From the NCBI GenBank assembly GCA_947650285.1, contig CANTFL010000410.1, positions 62,001 through 126,000 of the forward strand: a stretch of 64,000 nucleotides of DNA, read 5' to 3'. Origin of the DNA: Hyaloperonospora brassicae. Lineage: Eukaryota; Oomycota; Peronosporomycetes; Peronosporales; Peronosporaceae. Below the pieces are notes generated by a model that was given only the letters and a program-made list of their open reading frames with translations, had not been told where the DNA came from and did no database searches. Made by a program: the position numbers and the translations under genes. Below, in pieces: positions 51,400 to 64,000 of this stretch (position 1 is its first letter; each line of letters opens with the position of its first letter).

Positions 51400-54300
51400 T
51401 GATGCGATTCAGGGCATGCATATCAATACGAGAAGAATTTGACCAGTACACTTGATTGTCTCATTTGCTCTAGACTACCGTCCCAACGCGTTCATGTACT
51501 AGATCATTCCATCAGAAACATGCAGCGTCGTCTGTGTTGCTTCGAAGGGAAATATAAGTGCTAAATATTGCGCATTAATTATTGGATAAACACTTTTTGT
51601 GCTCTTTTTGTAGATCAGGTGAAATTGCACAATGGGTCAAATCAGGTGAACAAATGATACAAATAGATCACGGTGTTAGATCAGAACAAGACGGTTTGAT
51701 CGATAGTGCTTAACATGACTGAATACCAATGTTGCATCAACCTGTCATAAGATGCATCATCATCATCTCCTCTGCGCAACCCTGCACAATGCAGAAGCAA
51801 ACACCATGATCTACATACGATTATTCAGCAACTATAGTCTGTATCAGGCTCGCATTTTTGCCGTCCAATCGTTACTATGTGAGAAACGTTTCGGTTTACG
51901 TGGCACTTTCTAATTGTTTCGATATGTGAGCGATAGCAAAATCCTATCTCAATATCCACACGATTTTTTCGAAGGTTACATGCGTAGCATTTCGAAATAA
52001 TCACGACATTAAAAAAGGGAGAAACGTTACACATAATCTCAATACATAAAGCACCGCAAGGTGGAACAAGAAGGCCGATCCAGCTGACAAAATGACATTT
52101 GCACTAGCGATGTATCTTTTACCCTCGAACGCTTACATGCGTATAATCTCCTCGAACGATATCGATCTTATCGATGATTGATTCATATGTCATAGCAACT
52201 TGACGGAGGTTTAGCATTTTCGGCGATATCGAAGCTATGGGTCGGGCTTTTATATCCATAGGTATATTCTTTTGCACGATGGTAAGCTGTGAATTACACA
52301 GCTGAATTTAATGGATGCATATGCGTAGATGCTACAGCGCTAGCATTAAAACGTGCCGCAAGCAAGCATTCCCATACTTAAGAAGTATCTTGGGCTAATT
52401 TGCGTTTGCAACACATCAATGCGGCCGTATACTATTGTGTGTTAGGTAGCGAGGTAGACACGCATTGCACAAAAATAAGCGTCAACGCACCAATTCTTTT
52501 CGAAATCACGTTATGCGACAGGGTAGGTCATGACAAAAAGTTATGATGATAGTCGATATTTAAGGAAGAAGGTGTATAAGTACATCACTGTACTTAATCT
52601 CAGATATACGTCTTTTTAGATCTTACACTTTACGTTGGTGGTGCACTGTTTTCATGGAGCGGTCCAATGATGTTGTTGTATCTCGGATTATAAATACTAT
52701 GCTATGATGCACTTTTCAACTAGTGTGCCTTTCTTATCGTATATACTTGTTCCGTATTCAACGTTCCTTCTCTGAAGAATAATGCCGAGAGCGTATTTTC
52801 TTTAGAGACCTTCTGCAGTGGCGGTTGATGATACACAATAAGTCAGCAGATAAACCGTTACAGCAGCCATCATATGTACTTATTAAGTATAGACGAGCGA
52901 AGAGGTAGACATTAAAGCAGTCAAAGTGCCGATATGAAGCAGATATGATTCGACGAGTTAAGGACAAGTCATACTTCGATGCTTTGTTTGTACTCCTTAT
53001 AGCAATAATTTGTGTCTAACTATGTGAGTTATATAATATTTCTATCCTTCATTGCTCAACCCTTTCCTTCCGGTATAATGCACCTCTACACACAGATATA
53101 ATTTATTATTAGTTTTGACTGTCATTTTTTTACCCTGAGGTGCACAATTCCATATGGGGAAACTGTGTCATCTATCTGAACAACATGAATCTTTTTTAGA
53201 CTAGGAGCCGTCCACTTATACGCATTGTGAGTATCAATGTTGATGACCTTGTAGACACGTGATAAAACTACACAAACACATAAAAGCTAGGAGGAATAGT
53301 AAACTACTGATTATTGGCGCTTATAATATGTAGAACGATAACCGTGATTAATATAAGCAGATGTAATCGATATGCTGTTTCCTTATGAACCATGCTATAC
53401 AATACAACATCCATGCGTCAGCGTCTCGGCCTGAACGAATATGGTGAGCGATGGATGAGTTAGTATTACTAGACCTAGCGGTTACTATTGCACCCTATGC
53501 AACCAAGATTGCGCTAAGTTGCGATCACTACTGTGCCCTACACGAGCAGTGATGGGCTGTGGGACAAAAATGAGGCGAGTTAAGCTCGCATTCGGAATGC
53601 TTCAAGTATAAAAATGCGCTTGTAAGCTTGTTGTTTTAGATTATGCCTTGCATCTGATAAAAAAACGTCGTTCAACAGCGACCTCGTTTATTCTTCAATA
53701 GTGACATCGTTTCGTCGACTCATTACCAGCGGCTAGCACTAAATAACGGGTTTTCTGATCGAATATATGGCCCAATAGGCTGGGGCGCAGTGGACCTCAC
53801 CTAACAGGGCAAAAATATGCACGATTTAAATATATCGAAATATATGGCGAGCCCAGATACATGATGCAATACGATTACGGCGTAACATTCTAAAAATGTG
53901 TGTCTTTTGGTGTGAGTAGGCCTAAAGTGATCAATGTCAAATCGACTCAAAGGTGGTAGACACATATGAGGGATAAGAGCGACGTGTTAATGGATTTGCC
54001 GCGGTGATGGCAACACGATGCCTTCATAACATGTAATTTAAAAACCTTAGATAGATCAGGAGGATCTCTACCAGATAAGCAATATGGATACAGAGTTGCT
54101 ATAATGGAATCTAATCTGGTTTGGAAGAGGATCATATAAATTGTTAGGGTATCAGTGAAGGTGTGAATATATAATTAGCGCCTAAACTGCTTTAGTTTGG
54201 ATTATCGCGCCGCATTCGTTTGGATGCAGATTGTGTATCTTTATCAAATGCATTTGTAATGTGCAAATATGTACCAATTGTAATTATTATGCTTGCCGGT

Positions 54301-55429
54301 GATATTGATTTTGTGCATTTTTGAATAATACAAGTAATATTTACATGGCTCTGGACGACATAATAGCAACTGAAAGTGATTAGGTAGTGAAGGATGTCCA
54401 ATTGGAAGTGGTAAAGTTAACGTGATATCGATTAAACTTTTAATTGCGTCGATGTTGAGTATTTGATTTAATGCGCAACATCGGTATATATTTGCGTCAA
54501 CATTATACTCTAAGCCCAAGGTTTCTGACACACGTTCCAAGCGCAATTTCTTAGATTTAGATTTAATCCCTATATAGATAGACTCGTATCACCTTACGTA
54601 GTATTCTATACTACAGAAGAAATGTAGGCAGGTGATTAAAGTAATGGGGTAATGTTTACAAAGAGTTTGATGCTGCATTGACCGATATGAGGAGTTTAAC
54701 TTCACATTATCATAATGACCTCTCGTTGACGAGACGCTGTTAGGCTACAGGAGACCTAGACCTTTGATTAGACTCCCCGTGGACAGTAACAATTTAAGCG
54801 GATAAAGACAATTAAGGCTAGACGCCCAACGAGAAAGTTGAAAGTACAAAATCCCAATCCCTAATTTAATTAAAAGATTAAGCTGATTACATGGAGGAAG
54901 AAATGACCATATTTAATAAGCCATTGTACGTAACCGTTGTTAAGCTTTTCCGGCGTCCAAATATACAGAAGCGTTGCCTCGTCTGGTGACGAGATCTATG
55001 CGTGGAGATCAAGTGTGAGCCTTTTACACTGATTATCGGTCAATATCAAGCAGCAACTAAATTGATGGCTTGATCGGGTCACTAAATTACGAGCGCCCTG
55101 AATTATATTAAGTACGATTATCCAAAAATTTCCTTTGATATTTATGTAAAAAAGTAGAATTGACCACCAGGGATTTTTATGATCTGGGTGAAACTACGTG
55201 CGTGACCTCAATTTGATGTACATCTATTATGCGAGTTGTTCTGTATCGCCGCTAAAATTTGGCATCTCAAATCTCATATGTACTCAATCGTTTGCACTCA
55301 ACACCGAAGACATGTAAACGAAAGGACGAAAAGAACTTCCTTGTATTTTCAATAAGAAAGCCAGGGTAGCTACATTATGCATTATAAAATTACAGGATAA
55401 ATGAGATCAAAATCATCACATTATGTGGT
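51400..55429. other. AT-rich stretch, no gene seen
   Basis: GC content falls again after about 51.5 kb. The longest frame is 54244-54546 (-, 100 codons), without motif. A 23-base-period direct repeat lies at 53671-53712 (TTCAACAGCGACCTCGTTT and TTCAATAGTGACATCGTTT, 16 of 19 identical). Confidence 0.55.
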
Positions 55430-55484
55430 GCGAATTGCATCAAACATTCCTGATTATACCCTATAGATCTCACTGTGCCGGACT

Positions 55485-55960
55485 GCCAACTTACGGGGGA
55501 GGTACTCCGATGCCACGGATAAACTTTGACACACCTTGTGCACCCGGCGTCTAGCAAAATGCACTTTTCGGTGGACTAGGGCGGACACTGAGATGTGTGA
55601 AGGCCTTGGGAGAGGTAGTCGTTGGGCCGCAAGTGGATTCCGTTTGCTCGATGTGCCAGTACGTGGCCACAGATCGACTCAGTCGAGAGGGTGCATCAAA
55701 CTGATTTCTTCAGGTAGATTGTCGCTCCTAGCCTTTCGTGTAATCACAGGGTTGTGTACCTCCTATTCAACGTGCTCTCTACCACTAGGTTGAAAAGCCG
55801 ATTTCGATAGCGGATATTGAGGGGGTAGGGTTGCTACTCGACGAAGTTACAGGTCGAACACTTCCTAAGGTTCTACTTGCACGTAGTCTAGCCGCGCAAC
55901 TGTCTTTAAAGGGGGCAAAGTGTATTCAGACCACGGAACAGGCTGGCATACTAATCAAGT
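55485..55960 (-). pseudogene. Decayed coding segment of repeat copy 2
   Basis: On the - strand the peptides SSSSNP (around 55828-55845), REHVE (55771-55780 region), NPVITRK and RSDNLPE (55715-55752), TSQ..P.STE (55567-55599) and KVYPWH (55510-55527) match those of copy 1 in the same order. A stop interrupts between several of them and at least one frame change is needed. Conservation at protein level despite DNA drift suggests the ancestor was coding. The family is not recognised. Confidence 0.55.
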
Positions 55961-56092
55961 TATCCCTTCAGGCTCGACGACGACCTGCAACGTAGATCGC
56001 GAAATAAGTAGTATACGATATGGTACTATCCTTCAACTTCTTCACTCTATCTTTTGCCCAGTGCACTGACTCTTAATGAAACGGGCCAGAAG

Positions 56093-56320
56093 CAGCAGGT
56101 CTTTAGGGACCGGGTATACCGGTAAGGGGCCCAGATCTACCGATAAGGACCGGTTCTACAAGTGAAAGACTATGGTCTGCTGATAAGGAACGAATTTTAC
56201 CATTGCGAGGCTTAGGTCTACTGATGAGAGACCGCGGTAATATTCTGTCAGTATCTTTGTACAGAAAGCTAAGAAACACTCTTCTTCTTGATAAGCCCTG
56301 TGGCCTTCTCCCCAATGAAG
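56093..56320. repeat. Degenerate 20-bp tandem array (copy 2)
   Basis: On the + strand, units of 20-21 bases read like CAGATCTACCGATAAGGACC, GGTTCTACAAGTGAAAGACT and ATGGTCTGCTGATAAGGAAC. At least six are clear from 56110 to 56240, with fading units to about 56320. On the - strand these become GGTCCTTATCGGTAGATC-type units, matching the array at 12.0-12.26 kb. Confidence 0.75.
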
Positions 56321-59300
56321 GGTTAACCAATTTCGAGGCCCATTATTCCTCCGACACTACTTCTCTGAGGGTTGCCCCTTGTCTCTTTATCTTGCCTACC
56401 TCTATCTATTTTGTTTTTTTGGCATAATTGAATCATAGTAATGTCGTTGTAGTACGCTTTATACTAGATAATAAAATTTATGTGGTTATTGCACAGAGGG
56501 CGCCAATTATTTTATTTTTCATAATGTTTTGAATTCTGACAGTTTCAATAATCGTTTTTTAATATGGTGTGTATATCTAAGCTTAAGTTCGATACTACTC
56601 TTGCAATCAAACAAGGTTTAAACCTTGATGAAAGGTGCAAAATTTTGCGGCCAAAATGCTTTTAAACCTTCATTTGATGTACATATTTATTAACAATCGA
56701 AACCTAGATAAATGATGTCCGGCAATATGAGCCTTATTGGACAAATTTGTAAATAGAAAAGATTTGTTGTATCAAAATGATTCGTGGCGATAATTTTCTC
56801 TGAGTCAAGAAGACCAGCCAAAAAGAATATTCTAGGTAAAAAGACGTCGTGACCTATCATACCCGCTTCGCCTGCTAATCAGTCGCTTTTTTGTCTACAT
56901 ACCCGGTTATGTTGGAGGATGTTGCCAGGAACTACGATTAAATGGTTGTCTATGTCAAACAGTTCGATAAACCTATTTCTAAGGCCACTATCGATATAAA
57001 AAATATCATGTAAATCTACACTATGTAATTCGCTCACTAAGAATTATTAGCATCATATGTATGAGTGATGTTTCTAAGTAGGAGGTGTAACTGTGTCAAT
57101 AACTACGCATCTCATATTTTACTGTCGTTGTGATGCTGTAAAAAAGTCTGGTCATACCAGGTAAAGCTACCATATTTTGATAAAATTCCTATCGAAATCA
57201 AACGTATATTCATTAAGTAACGGTATTACAAATAATGCCCACGCTGTTATAAAGTAATCAACAAAGTTATGACAGTATATTCCAACTCAACACTGGTTTT
57301 GCAGCACTATTGATATTTGCTTGAACACGTTGCATCAACTAGTGTCGATTTGGCATGCAGGCATAAGTCGGACTGATACAATTAAAATTTTACATTTTAT
57401 AAGACTGTTAGGATGAATACAATGTGCTTGGACTGGTATGTATTTATGGAACCAAAAACATATTGACCAACTACCGATCTACGTAAACTAAGGCTTTTTT
57501 AAAAACGACATTTTCTGTTTAACGGCATTTGCCTAAAAAATTAGGCCTACATAGCAAATAAATTACCAACACATTATAAGCTATTTAAACCAGCGATCGA
57601 CATACGACAATAATATGAGTCGAAAGATACAATCAGTGATCACTGTTTAATTATCTATTGTCAATTCGTTATTGATCGAAAATTTACACCAAGATTCATA
57701 TTGCACACAGCATTTGGTTGAGCCAGTAAATAAAACGAACTTTTACGCTTCGAGAAAAAAAAGGGTGAATATTTATAGCTTTACGCTTAATACAGAAGCT
57801 CGTTCTTGTTTTATAGAGTTTTAATTTATTTTGTTCTGACAAACACATATTAAATACATGTGCTGGCCTCGGCTTCTGGCAAAAGAAAACTTCCGTTCTT
57901 TGCTGCACATCTTAATCTGCTGAACTTGGCTCCAGTTGCGGCCGCAGCAAGCCTGCCAACTACCACTTCACTTCACGGTCGAATCTAATATCCTATGCTT
58001 TATGTTTGATCCGTTAGCCTTTTCCTTTAGCCTTCATCTGTATCAGTTAGTATGTAGCGTATTACAACCTGCTTTAACTAATGCTTTACTGAGTTGATGA
58101 ACAAGAGATGACAAGACCGCGAAGCATAGATAGCGAATCATTATGATATTACGACTTCAATAATGGGCAGGACATGACATAAAATGATACTGTGGATTAG
58201 TACAAAGTGAAAAGGTTAGATTATTTAAAACCTATCGGTGGATAGACTTCTTGTCCTATTGCGTAGATCTTTGTCCGTCCGGGACAAAAATTGGATCGGC
58301 GCAACAAATCTTATAAATCGCGAGTCAAGAATTAAATATCATGTCGGCTTCGGATTGAATCTAATGCAGAATGATAACATAATAACCTTGATAATGAATC
58401 TGAATATTCAGCGAGGTCATCGTTGGTAATTGATGCAAAAAATGCCCGTTTTGATCAGGCATAATACCAATATAGGTCAAATCAAGATTTTGATATAAAT
58501 TTGTACCAAGGCAAGCATTAAACTAAGCCAGGGTATTCGAAAAGCATTTAAATTTAATTCAATACCTCATTCAAGATTTTTTGCTTGAGAAATGCCTCGA
58601 ACCGATAGATCCACCCAGAAGTCGGTGTGAAATCTACAAATACGATCTGCTCGATAATCAATGAAATTAGCATACAGAAACATTCCAAAAAATTATATAT
58701 TTACCATATGAAGTAGCGATAGAGATCATATAAGGACTTCTGCTGTATCCCAGACGATGATCAAGATGATTCCGACAACCTGCTTAATAAATCTGCCTTA
58801 TACCCCAGTTAGCCATTTTTTTCTATCTAGTGTCGCGCGGATAAAAAGTCGCGTCAAAAATAAATGAAAAAATTAGTTAAAAACATTAGAATTTGTACTA
58901 TTTTCTTATTCAACCATCATAATCATCCTATCATAGCTGATCGATTTGAATATTGTAAAGATGGTGTCGACATTCGATTGACCATATTTATTACTCATTT
59001 CAAATTCGACAAGAATTGGTAGGTTGACTTAAAGTTTAGATATAATAGGGATTGAGAGAGAAGATTAAAGCGATAGGTTTTTGTTATGATTAATATTGCA
59101 ATAAATATGGGTGGACGAAATGACGTATCATGCGATAATGATCTGGCGTTCATAACGCCTTATGGTTGTTCCGATCGCTGGATGATATTCGTACTGTGGC
59201 AATATACGACCAATGACATTTAATAAGTAGCACTTTCCTGATTTTATTACATATAGATACAGATGCGTTAAAAGAACAGCCAAATTCGGTTGATGTGTAT

Positions 59301-59975
59301 GATATTATATAACGAAACATAATGGTTGGTTGGTGTTGTAAGCTCTTTGATTATATATATCGAAAATGTATTTTATATTCGTGACATCAGTCACCACTTG
59401 AATAAAATCAGATAATTAGTCAAGTCGTGTCTCATATATACAATATGATCGATCACCTTGTCTGTACTTAGAACGACTATCGTAATGCGTACCACACACT
59501 TCATCTGACTATACGTGAAAATTAAAGGTATCAATAAGCTTTTTTACGACAATTACAAGCAGTATATGAATAATAAACTCAACATAATAGGTCATGGATC
59601 GAAAAAATGTTTTAGTGTATTTAAACTCATGACTTCGAACGGAACGATTAAGTTATTAATTTGAAAAATCGTAGTATTTTGCAACCAACTTTAAAATTAT
59701 TTGCGCAATAGTTGGTCTTTAGGATTAAGAAATAAGGATCTGGCTCAATTGGAAGGTAGGAATCGCCAAATGTAAAAGCTTTTATTAACTATGTTTCGAG
59801 AAAACCGCTAAAACGCTGGCGCTGTAACTTATGAAATTCGATTGACTAATAATGGTCGTGGTGCACATGAATTCGTGAGATAAATCGGTTGGTAGCTCCA
59901 ATAACCTATTACAGCTAACTATCTCATTACTTTACACAGCATACATTGTAGTACAACGGATTATACACAGTACGT

Positions 59976-60002
59976 TATATATATATATATATATATATAT
60001 AT
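59976..60002. repeat. (TA)n microsatellite
   Basis: Twenty-seven bases of uninterrupted alternating T and A. Confidence 0.95.
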
Positions 60003-63000
60003 TCATAGCCGTTATAAATCAATTATTCGTTCAGCCATGCTGCTATTTTCAAATAATACTTGTTTGCGTAATTTTTAACGTTTTTGTGTCGCCTGTAGTT
60101 TTGATCATGAAAACGTTTAGCGTTTATCTGCCTGGTTTCCGAGCTACATCATAGGATACGTAGATGTAAAAGAGGAAAAGAAATTCCTTTTATGCTAGCC
60201 GTGAGTACAAGAAATTAAAAAAAGTTTAATATGCGCTGCAATAAGCCGCTCGCGAAAAATGATAATATTGACAAATGATCCACCTCTACATATACACGCA
60301 GATATGTTCTTATTATAGCATGCATCGACAAAAATTCTTGAATGTGAATTTGACTTTCAACCTCATAAGGCTAAAAATAATGAAACCTTCAAAGTATGAG
60401 TTGGCAGAGACCGAATCGGAATACACGGCTGCGTAATCATGTTTACAAAGCAGATCATCGTGACCAATACTAATGGTAAAGTACAGTATGATATTGGACA
60501 GGCACGGCTTTATGATCAAGGACGACAAGTATGAAGTGGATAGTCAGTTGCGAAGTGAGATCGACTGCAATGATTCTAGATTTATGGTTGCTACGCCAAA
60601 CTTGTAAATAAATAGATCATCTGAGAGTGATCTTTAATTACTGCCCAAGACAGGATGAGATTAGATAGCGAGCAAAGAATAGGCGAGATGAACTCAAATT
60701 AACTATACTCCCGATGGTAATAGTATGCCAATGAATTTTTTGATGTTGACACTGAGTAAGGTGTATTAGTGAATAGGGCGTGCGAAGTATTTGATTGGCC
60801 ATGATATAGCATCTTCATCTTTGATTCTTTTCCGAAACGATTGAGGATGATAATTCAACCTGGGCGCTCATGTATCATCAGTCTCTGTCAAGACGTATGA
60901 CACGTAAAAACGATGCAACATTGACAGAAACCTACCCGGTACTTATCAATACTTCTACGACGTACGACGTGTTACCCATATATTTAAGCCATCACAACAT
61001 TGATATATTGGCCTCGATCAGTAGTGTCTCTGTTTTTACTCGTCGATACATTACGAAATATATAAAATAATAAAGTGACTCCATTACATACGAGGTTGTA
61101 AAAGACGTTCCTCGAGCAAATTCTGCTACTAAAATTTGATCTTCCGTCTATCCTAGTCTACACACGCTTGAACATACTTTGGCTAATCTATATACATCTC
61201 AATCTATGGAAATAGGTCTTATACCTGTAATAAGTTCGCTGAATACCTCAATTATAGTACTCAGCTGTATCGTGGAAACTATTCCAAAAAATTATGACAA
61301 ACGTCGTCGAAATTTCTTTTACTGAATTGATGTCTTTACCTTTCTTTTTCATATAATTATATAGTCAATCACAGTTGCGGAGTAGCTCGATCTGACCCAG
61401 TAAGAATTGTATAAATATGACTTCAGCACAAGTGTCTCGCTAAAGCGTAAACTTGTCTGATGTTATCTGAATGAGAACTGATTCGAAGTCTGCCCTTTCG
61501 CCTATAGAATATAAGCCACTACAAGCCGTAATTATCTCTTGTTTTGCACAGTAAGTGGTTCGATCGGTTTGCCATTAGAAAAAACTTGGAAGTAGAATAT
61601 TTTTCTGCTTCTAGGATTGATAAATATTTAATCCTAAATTAGTTGTGTCGTTTACAATACAGTAGGTGAACATCTTGTCACCCTCGTTTAGTTATATCTT
61701 ATCCTTTCTAAGCCGAATCATTCTTTTGCAATAAAATCATAACTGTTGGATAAGTTAATCGGCATACCACTATCCGCGCTTATTTATAGGGAGGTCTGAC
61801 ACTGCTGCTTTCTATTCTCTTAAACCAAGCAAAAGGGGTTTAACACACAACTTCAATAATTCACTACCTATTCTTCTCCACTTGGTAAAATGCTCCGTAG
61901 TTAGTAAAAATGTCACTGAATCAATCGTGAGAGCTTCCGTAGCCAACTGTACATGTGTAGGCATTGTAAGTATCCTTTGTAGTTTTTAACATGAATTACA
62001 CTATTCCTTGAAATGCTTCAATTTAAGTATTTGTTATGTATGCGCGAAATCAACAACGTGAATTGATGATCAGAGAGTGCAATCTCCCACAATGACGATT
62101 TTTAGGTAATTGATGATCTAAAACCTCATCGAAAGCTCGGTTCGAGCAAGCATACTCGTACATATTGATGGCATTGCAAGTAAGGTAGGAAGTTGCGGCA
62201 ATTGCAATCGAACATATTCAGCATTTTCTTTGATTTTAACGTACAGCTTTATACAAATCATGTTTGACCGTTTTGTGGCTATAATTAATGTCAGCACAAA
62301 AAACCTTGATTGCCTTCTATATACAGAAAGAAATTGTGGTGGTTCCGGATCCATACCGACATGGGTCATGAACCTAAACGGAGGAACGAATGAAGCAAGT
62401 GTTTTATCGATATGAAGCCCGGTGTGATGAACGTATAGAGCAGCTGTGCAATTAATTATCTCTACGCGGATTGCTTAGGATATAAGTGGTACAGGGTTAT
62501 TAGAACAGAAAAGGTCCGACTAATCGAGGGGTGTTTTGGACGCAAGATCACGTTTTAGTGAGAAATAACACTTGTAGCCATCTACTTGCTCACTCGTTGA
62601 GTAAGACATGTGTCATCTATAAAATTGCGAGAGCGAGGAATCTTTGCTTTCAGCTGGAAAATTGTATTTTGCTTTTCGTAAGCCTCGACCGTAAAATCAT
62701 ACCCAATGCGATAGACCGTCGTGCCTCGGCATTTAAGTGCTGCTTGAGCCTCAGTAATTTGCATCGAACATCATGAGCACAGCTTGCATTACGCCTTATA
62801 TCTACCGATTGTTGCACCAAAAATCGATCGATTGAGGGATGAACGGAAGGCTATATATTCCGCCGGTGTCATAAATTCCACATATTATCAATATATAAGC
62901 TTAAAGAAGATTGAACACATATCGCAATAATTCAAACAGATTGACTACGATTGGTATATGCACCGGTGATAAGTTTGTTAAAATTATCTAAGCCGTGAAG

Positions 63001-63144
63001 GGGCGTAGGAGATCTCTTATGCTTTTCCGGGGTCGGCAGCAACGCCTTGTGCTATATCTTGCTGAGTTATTATTTACATTTTAGTATATTTATTATGCTA
63101 TTCGTGAAGCTGATCCTTATTGGACATTACCAAAAACAATTTAT

Positions 63145-63148
<4 letters not shown>

Positions 63149-63190
<42 letters not shown>
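63149..63190. repeat. (AT)21 microsatellite
   Basis: Forty-two bases of perfect AT dinucleotide repeat, the longest simple repeat in the window. Uninterrupted arrays of this length usually vary between individuals. Confidence 0.97.
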
Positions 63191-63192
<2 letters not shown>

Positions 63193-64000
63193 TTTATTGG
63201 TCATTAGATCATCGTTAACTATTGGCTCACCAATATTTATATCGTATACTTTAGATATACTCATAGCACTATTATAACTGATGACGCGTCAGAGATTTTG
63301 GCTACAACTTCTCGATTTTCGTATCATTCACCAGGCGTTGTTTGTCGTCGAATGTAAATGCCCGAAAATTTGCTGCATACTTGGTGTCATCATGTTGACG
63401 AGGCCGATTATTGAGTATTATATCGAAATATGTTTTTTCTAATTTGTCGCCTCAATTTACACGCAACATATATTACCATCCTTTTTATGGTAAAAAAATT
63501 ATAATAATGTGAGAAGCCATCAAGAAATGCATTTGGTACCTAAATATTCTCGACAAATATGGTATTTGAATAGAATCGAAGATTCAAAATTTCTAGAGGA
63601 AAGCCGACTCGTGTCGTCATATTTACGAGATCATTGCCAAATCAAAGCATCAGTTGTATCCCGCTGTACAACTATTTATACCATTAAGGCTTGATCTAGA
63701 AGGTTACTAGCACGGAATAATATTATATATCTGAGTGCATTACCCCCCTCAATATTGATACATAAACGAACATTAACTTCACATTTCGTGGTCGACATAA
63801 CATTAAAATAGTGTAGAATTGAGATAGGTACATGTGTCTCGCCTAAAGCAACTTCTTTTAGCAGCTTAAATAACGTTTGTTATATATTTGAATGACACTC
63901 CACGAGAATGATGTCAAACATATTAATGCTTGCGGACTTCGATGTCGACCAACACTCCATAAGTGAAAGTTCGTAGCCTAATTTTAGAAAAACTAAATTG

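Larger units (their letters stand above)
55430..56420 (-). mobile_element. Dispersed 1-kb repeat, copy 2 (inverted)
   Basis: Read on the - strand this block aligns with 11880-12895. It carries the same parts in the same order: the 20-bp array (56093-56320), a spacer with GTATACGATAT at 56011-56021 (matching ATATCGTACGC near 12308), and the decayed coding segment (55485-55960). Anchor spacing is nearly conserved (357 against 352 bases over one interval, 179 against 182 over another). Overall identity looks like about 65-75% by eye. Edges are blurred and no terminal repeats or target duplications were identified. + frames 55536-55793 and 56203-56427 are antisense shadows. Confidence 0.8.
56421..64000. 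other. AT-rich stretch with TA microsatellites, no gene seen
   Basis: Open frames are all under 85 codons and carry no conserved motif. The frame at 63047-63277 (+) runs through the AT microsatellite and encodes a Tyr-Ile repeat only because of it. No RNA gene or transposon end was found. A small C/G-richer patch at 57930-57975 has no further support. Confidence 0.6.

Noticed and set aside
63047..63277. 76-codon + frame with a Tyr-Ile repeat
   Set aside because: The frame is produced by the AT microsatellite and has no other coding signal.
1..64000. CRISPR array, prokaryotic operon or phage module
   Set aside because: No regularly spaced identical repeats, no runs of adjacent same-strand genes and no bacterial protein families were seen.

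Overview
This window reads as gene-poor, AT-rich nuclear DNA from a eukaryote. No intact, confidently identifiable gene was found. Open frames are short, nothing looks like a prokaryotic operon, and the recognisable protein signals are eukaryotic: a hAT-family DNA transposase and a VPS13/chorein-type lipid-transfer protein. CpG is plainly present in every part of the window, which argues against a vertebrate and against strong CpG methylation decay. I cannot assign the lineage. An oomycete or other protist would fit, but that is a guess.

Layout. Bases 1-11.9 kb are mostly featureless AT-rich sequence, apart from a well-preserved 65-bp-period tandem duplication at 461-581 and a possible mariner-like terminus near 9.73 kb. 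At 11.88-12.89 kb lies copy 1 of a roughly 1-kb repeat, with a degenerate 20-bp tandem array followed by a decayed coding segment on the + strand. From about 14.9 to 22.7 kb the + strand is T-rich in many patches and carries weak copia-like reverse-transcriptase signals on the - strand. A tRNA-like relic sits near 22.1 kb. At 28.16-29.20 kb is a truncated, frameshifted hAT transposon with G/C-rich ends. From 29 to 44 kb is AT-rich sequence with only local composition features.

From about 44 to 51.4 kb GC content is higher and open frames are longer. A VPS13-like segment is clear at 46.97-47.47 kb (+) and probable at 45.04-45.25 kb (+). Farther right are open frames on both strands that I cannot name, and an 18-bp minisatellite. 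At 55.43-56.42 kb (-) is copy 2 of the 1-kb repeat, inverted relative to copy 1 and about 43 kb away. The rest to 64 kb is AT-rich with two TA microsatellites.

The most informative result is the inverted pair of 1-kb repeats. Copies 1 and 2 share aligned DNA anchors at nearly equal spacing, and their translations agree in the same frames, so this is a multi-copy element with a protein I do not recognise. I did not find a convincing new functional system. The picture is a transposon graveyard with one decayed or intron-split conserved gene.
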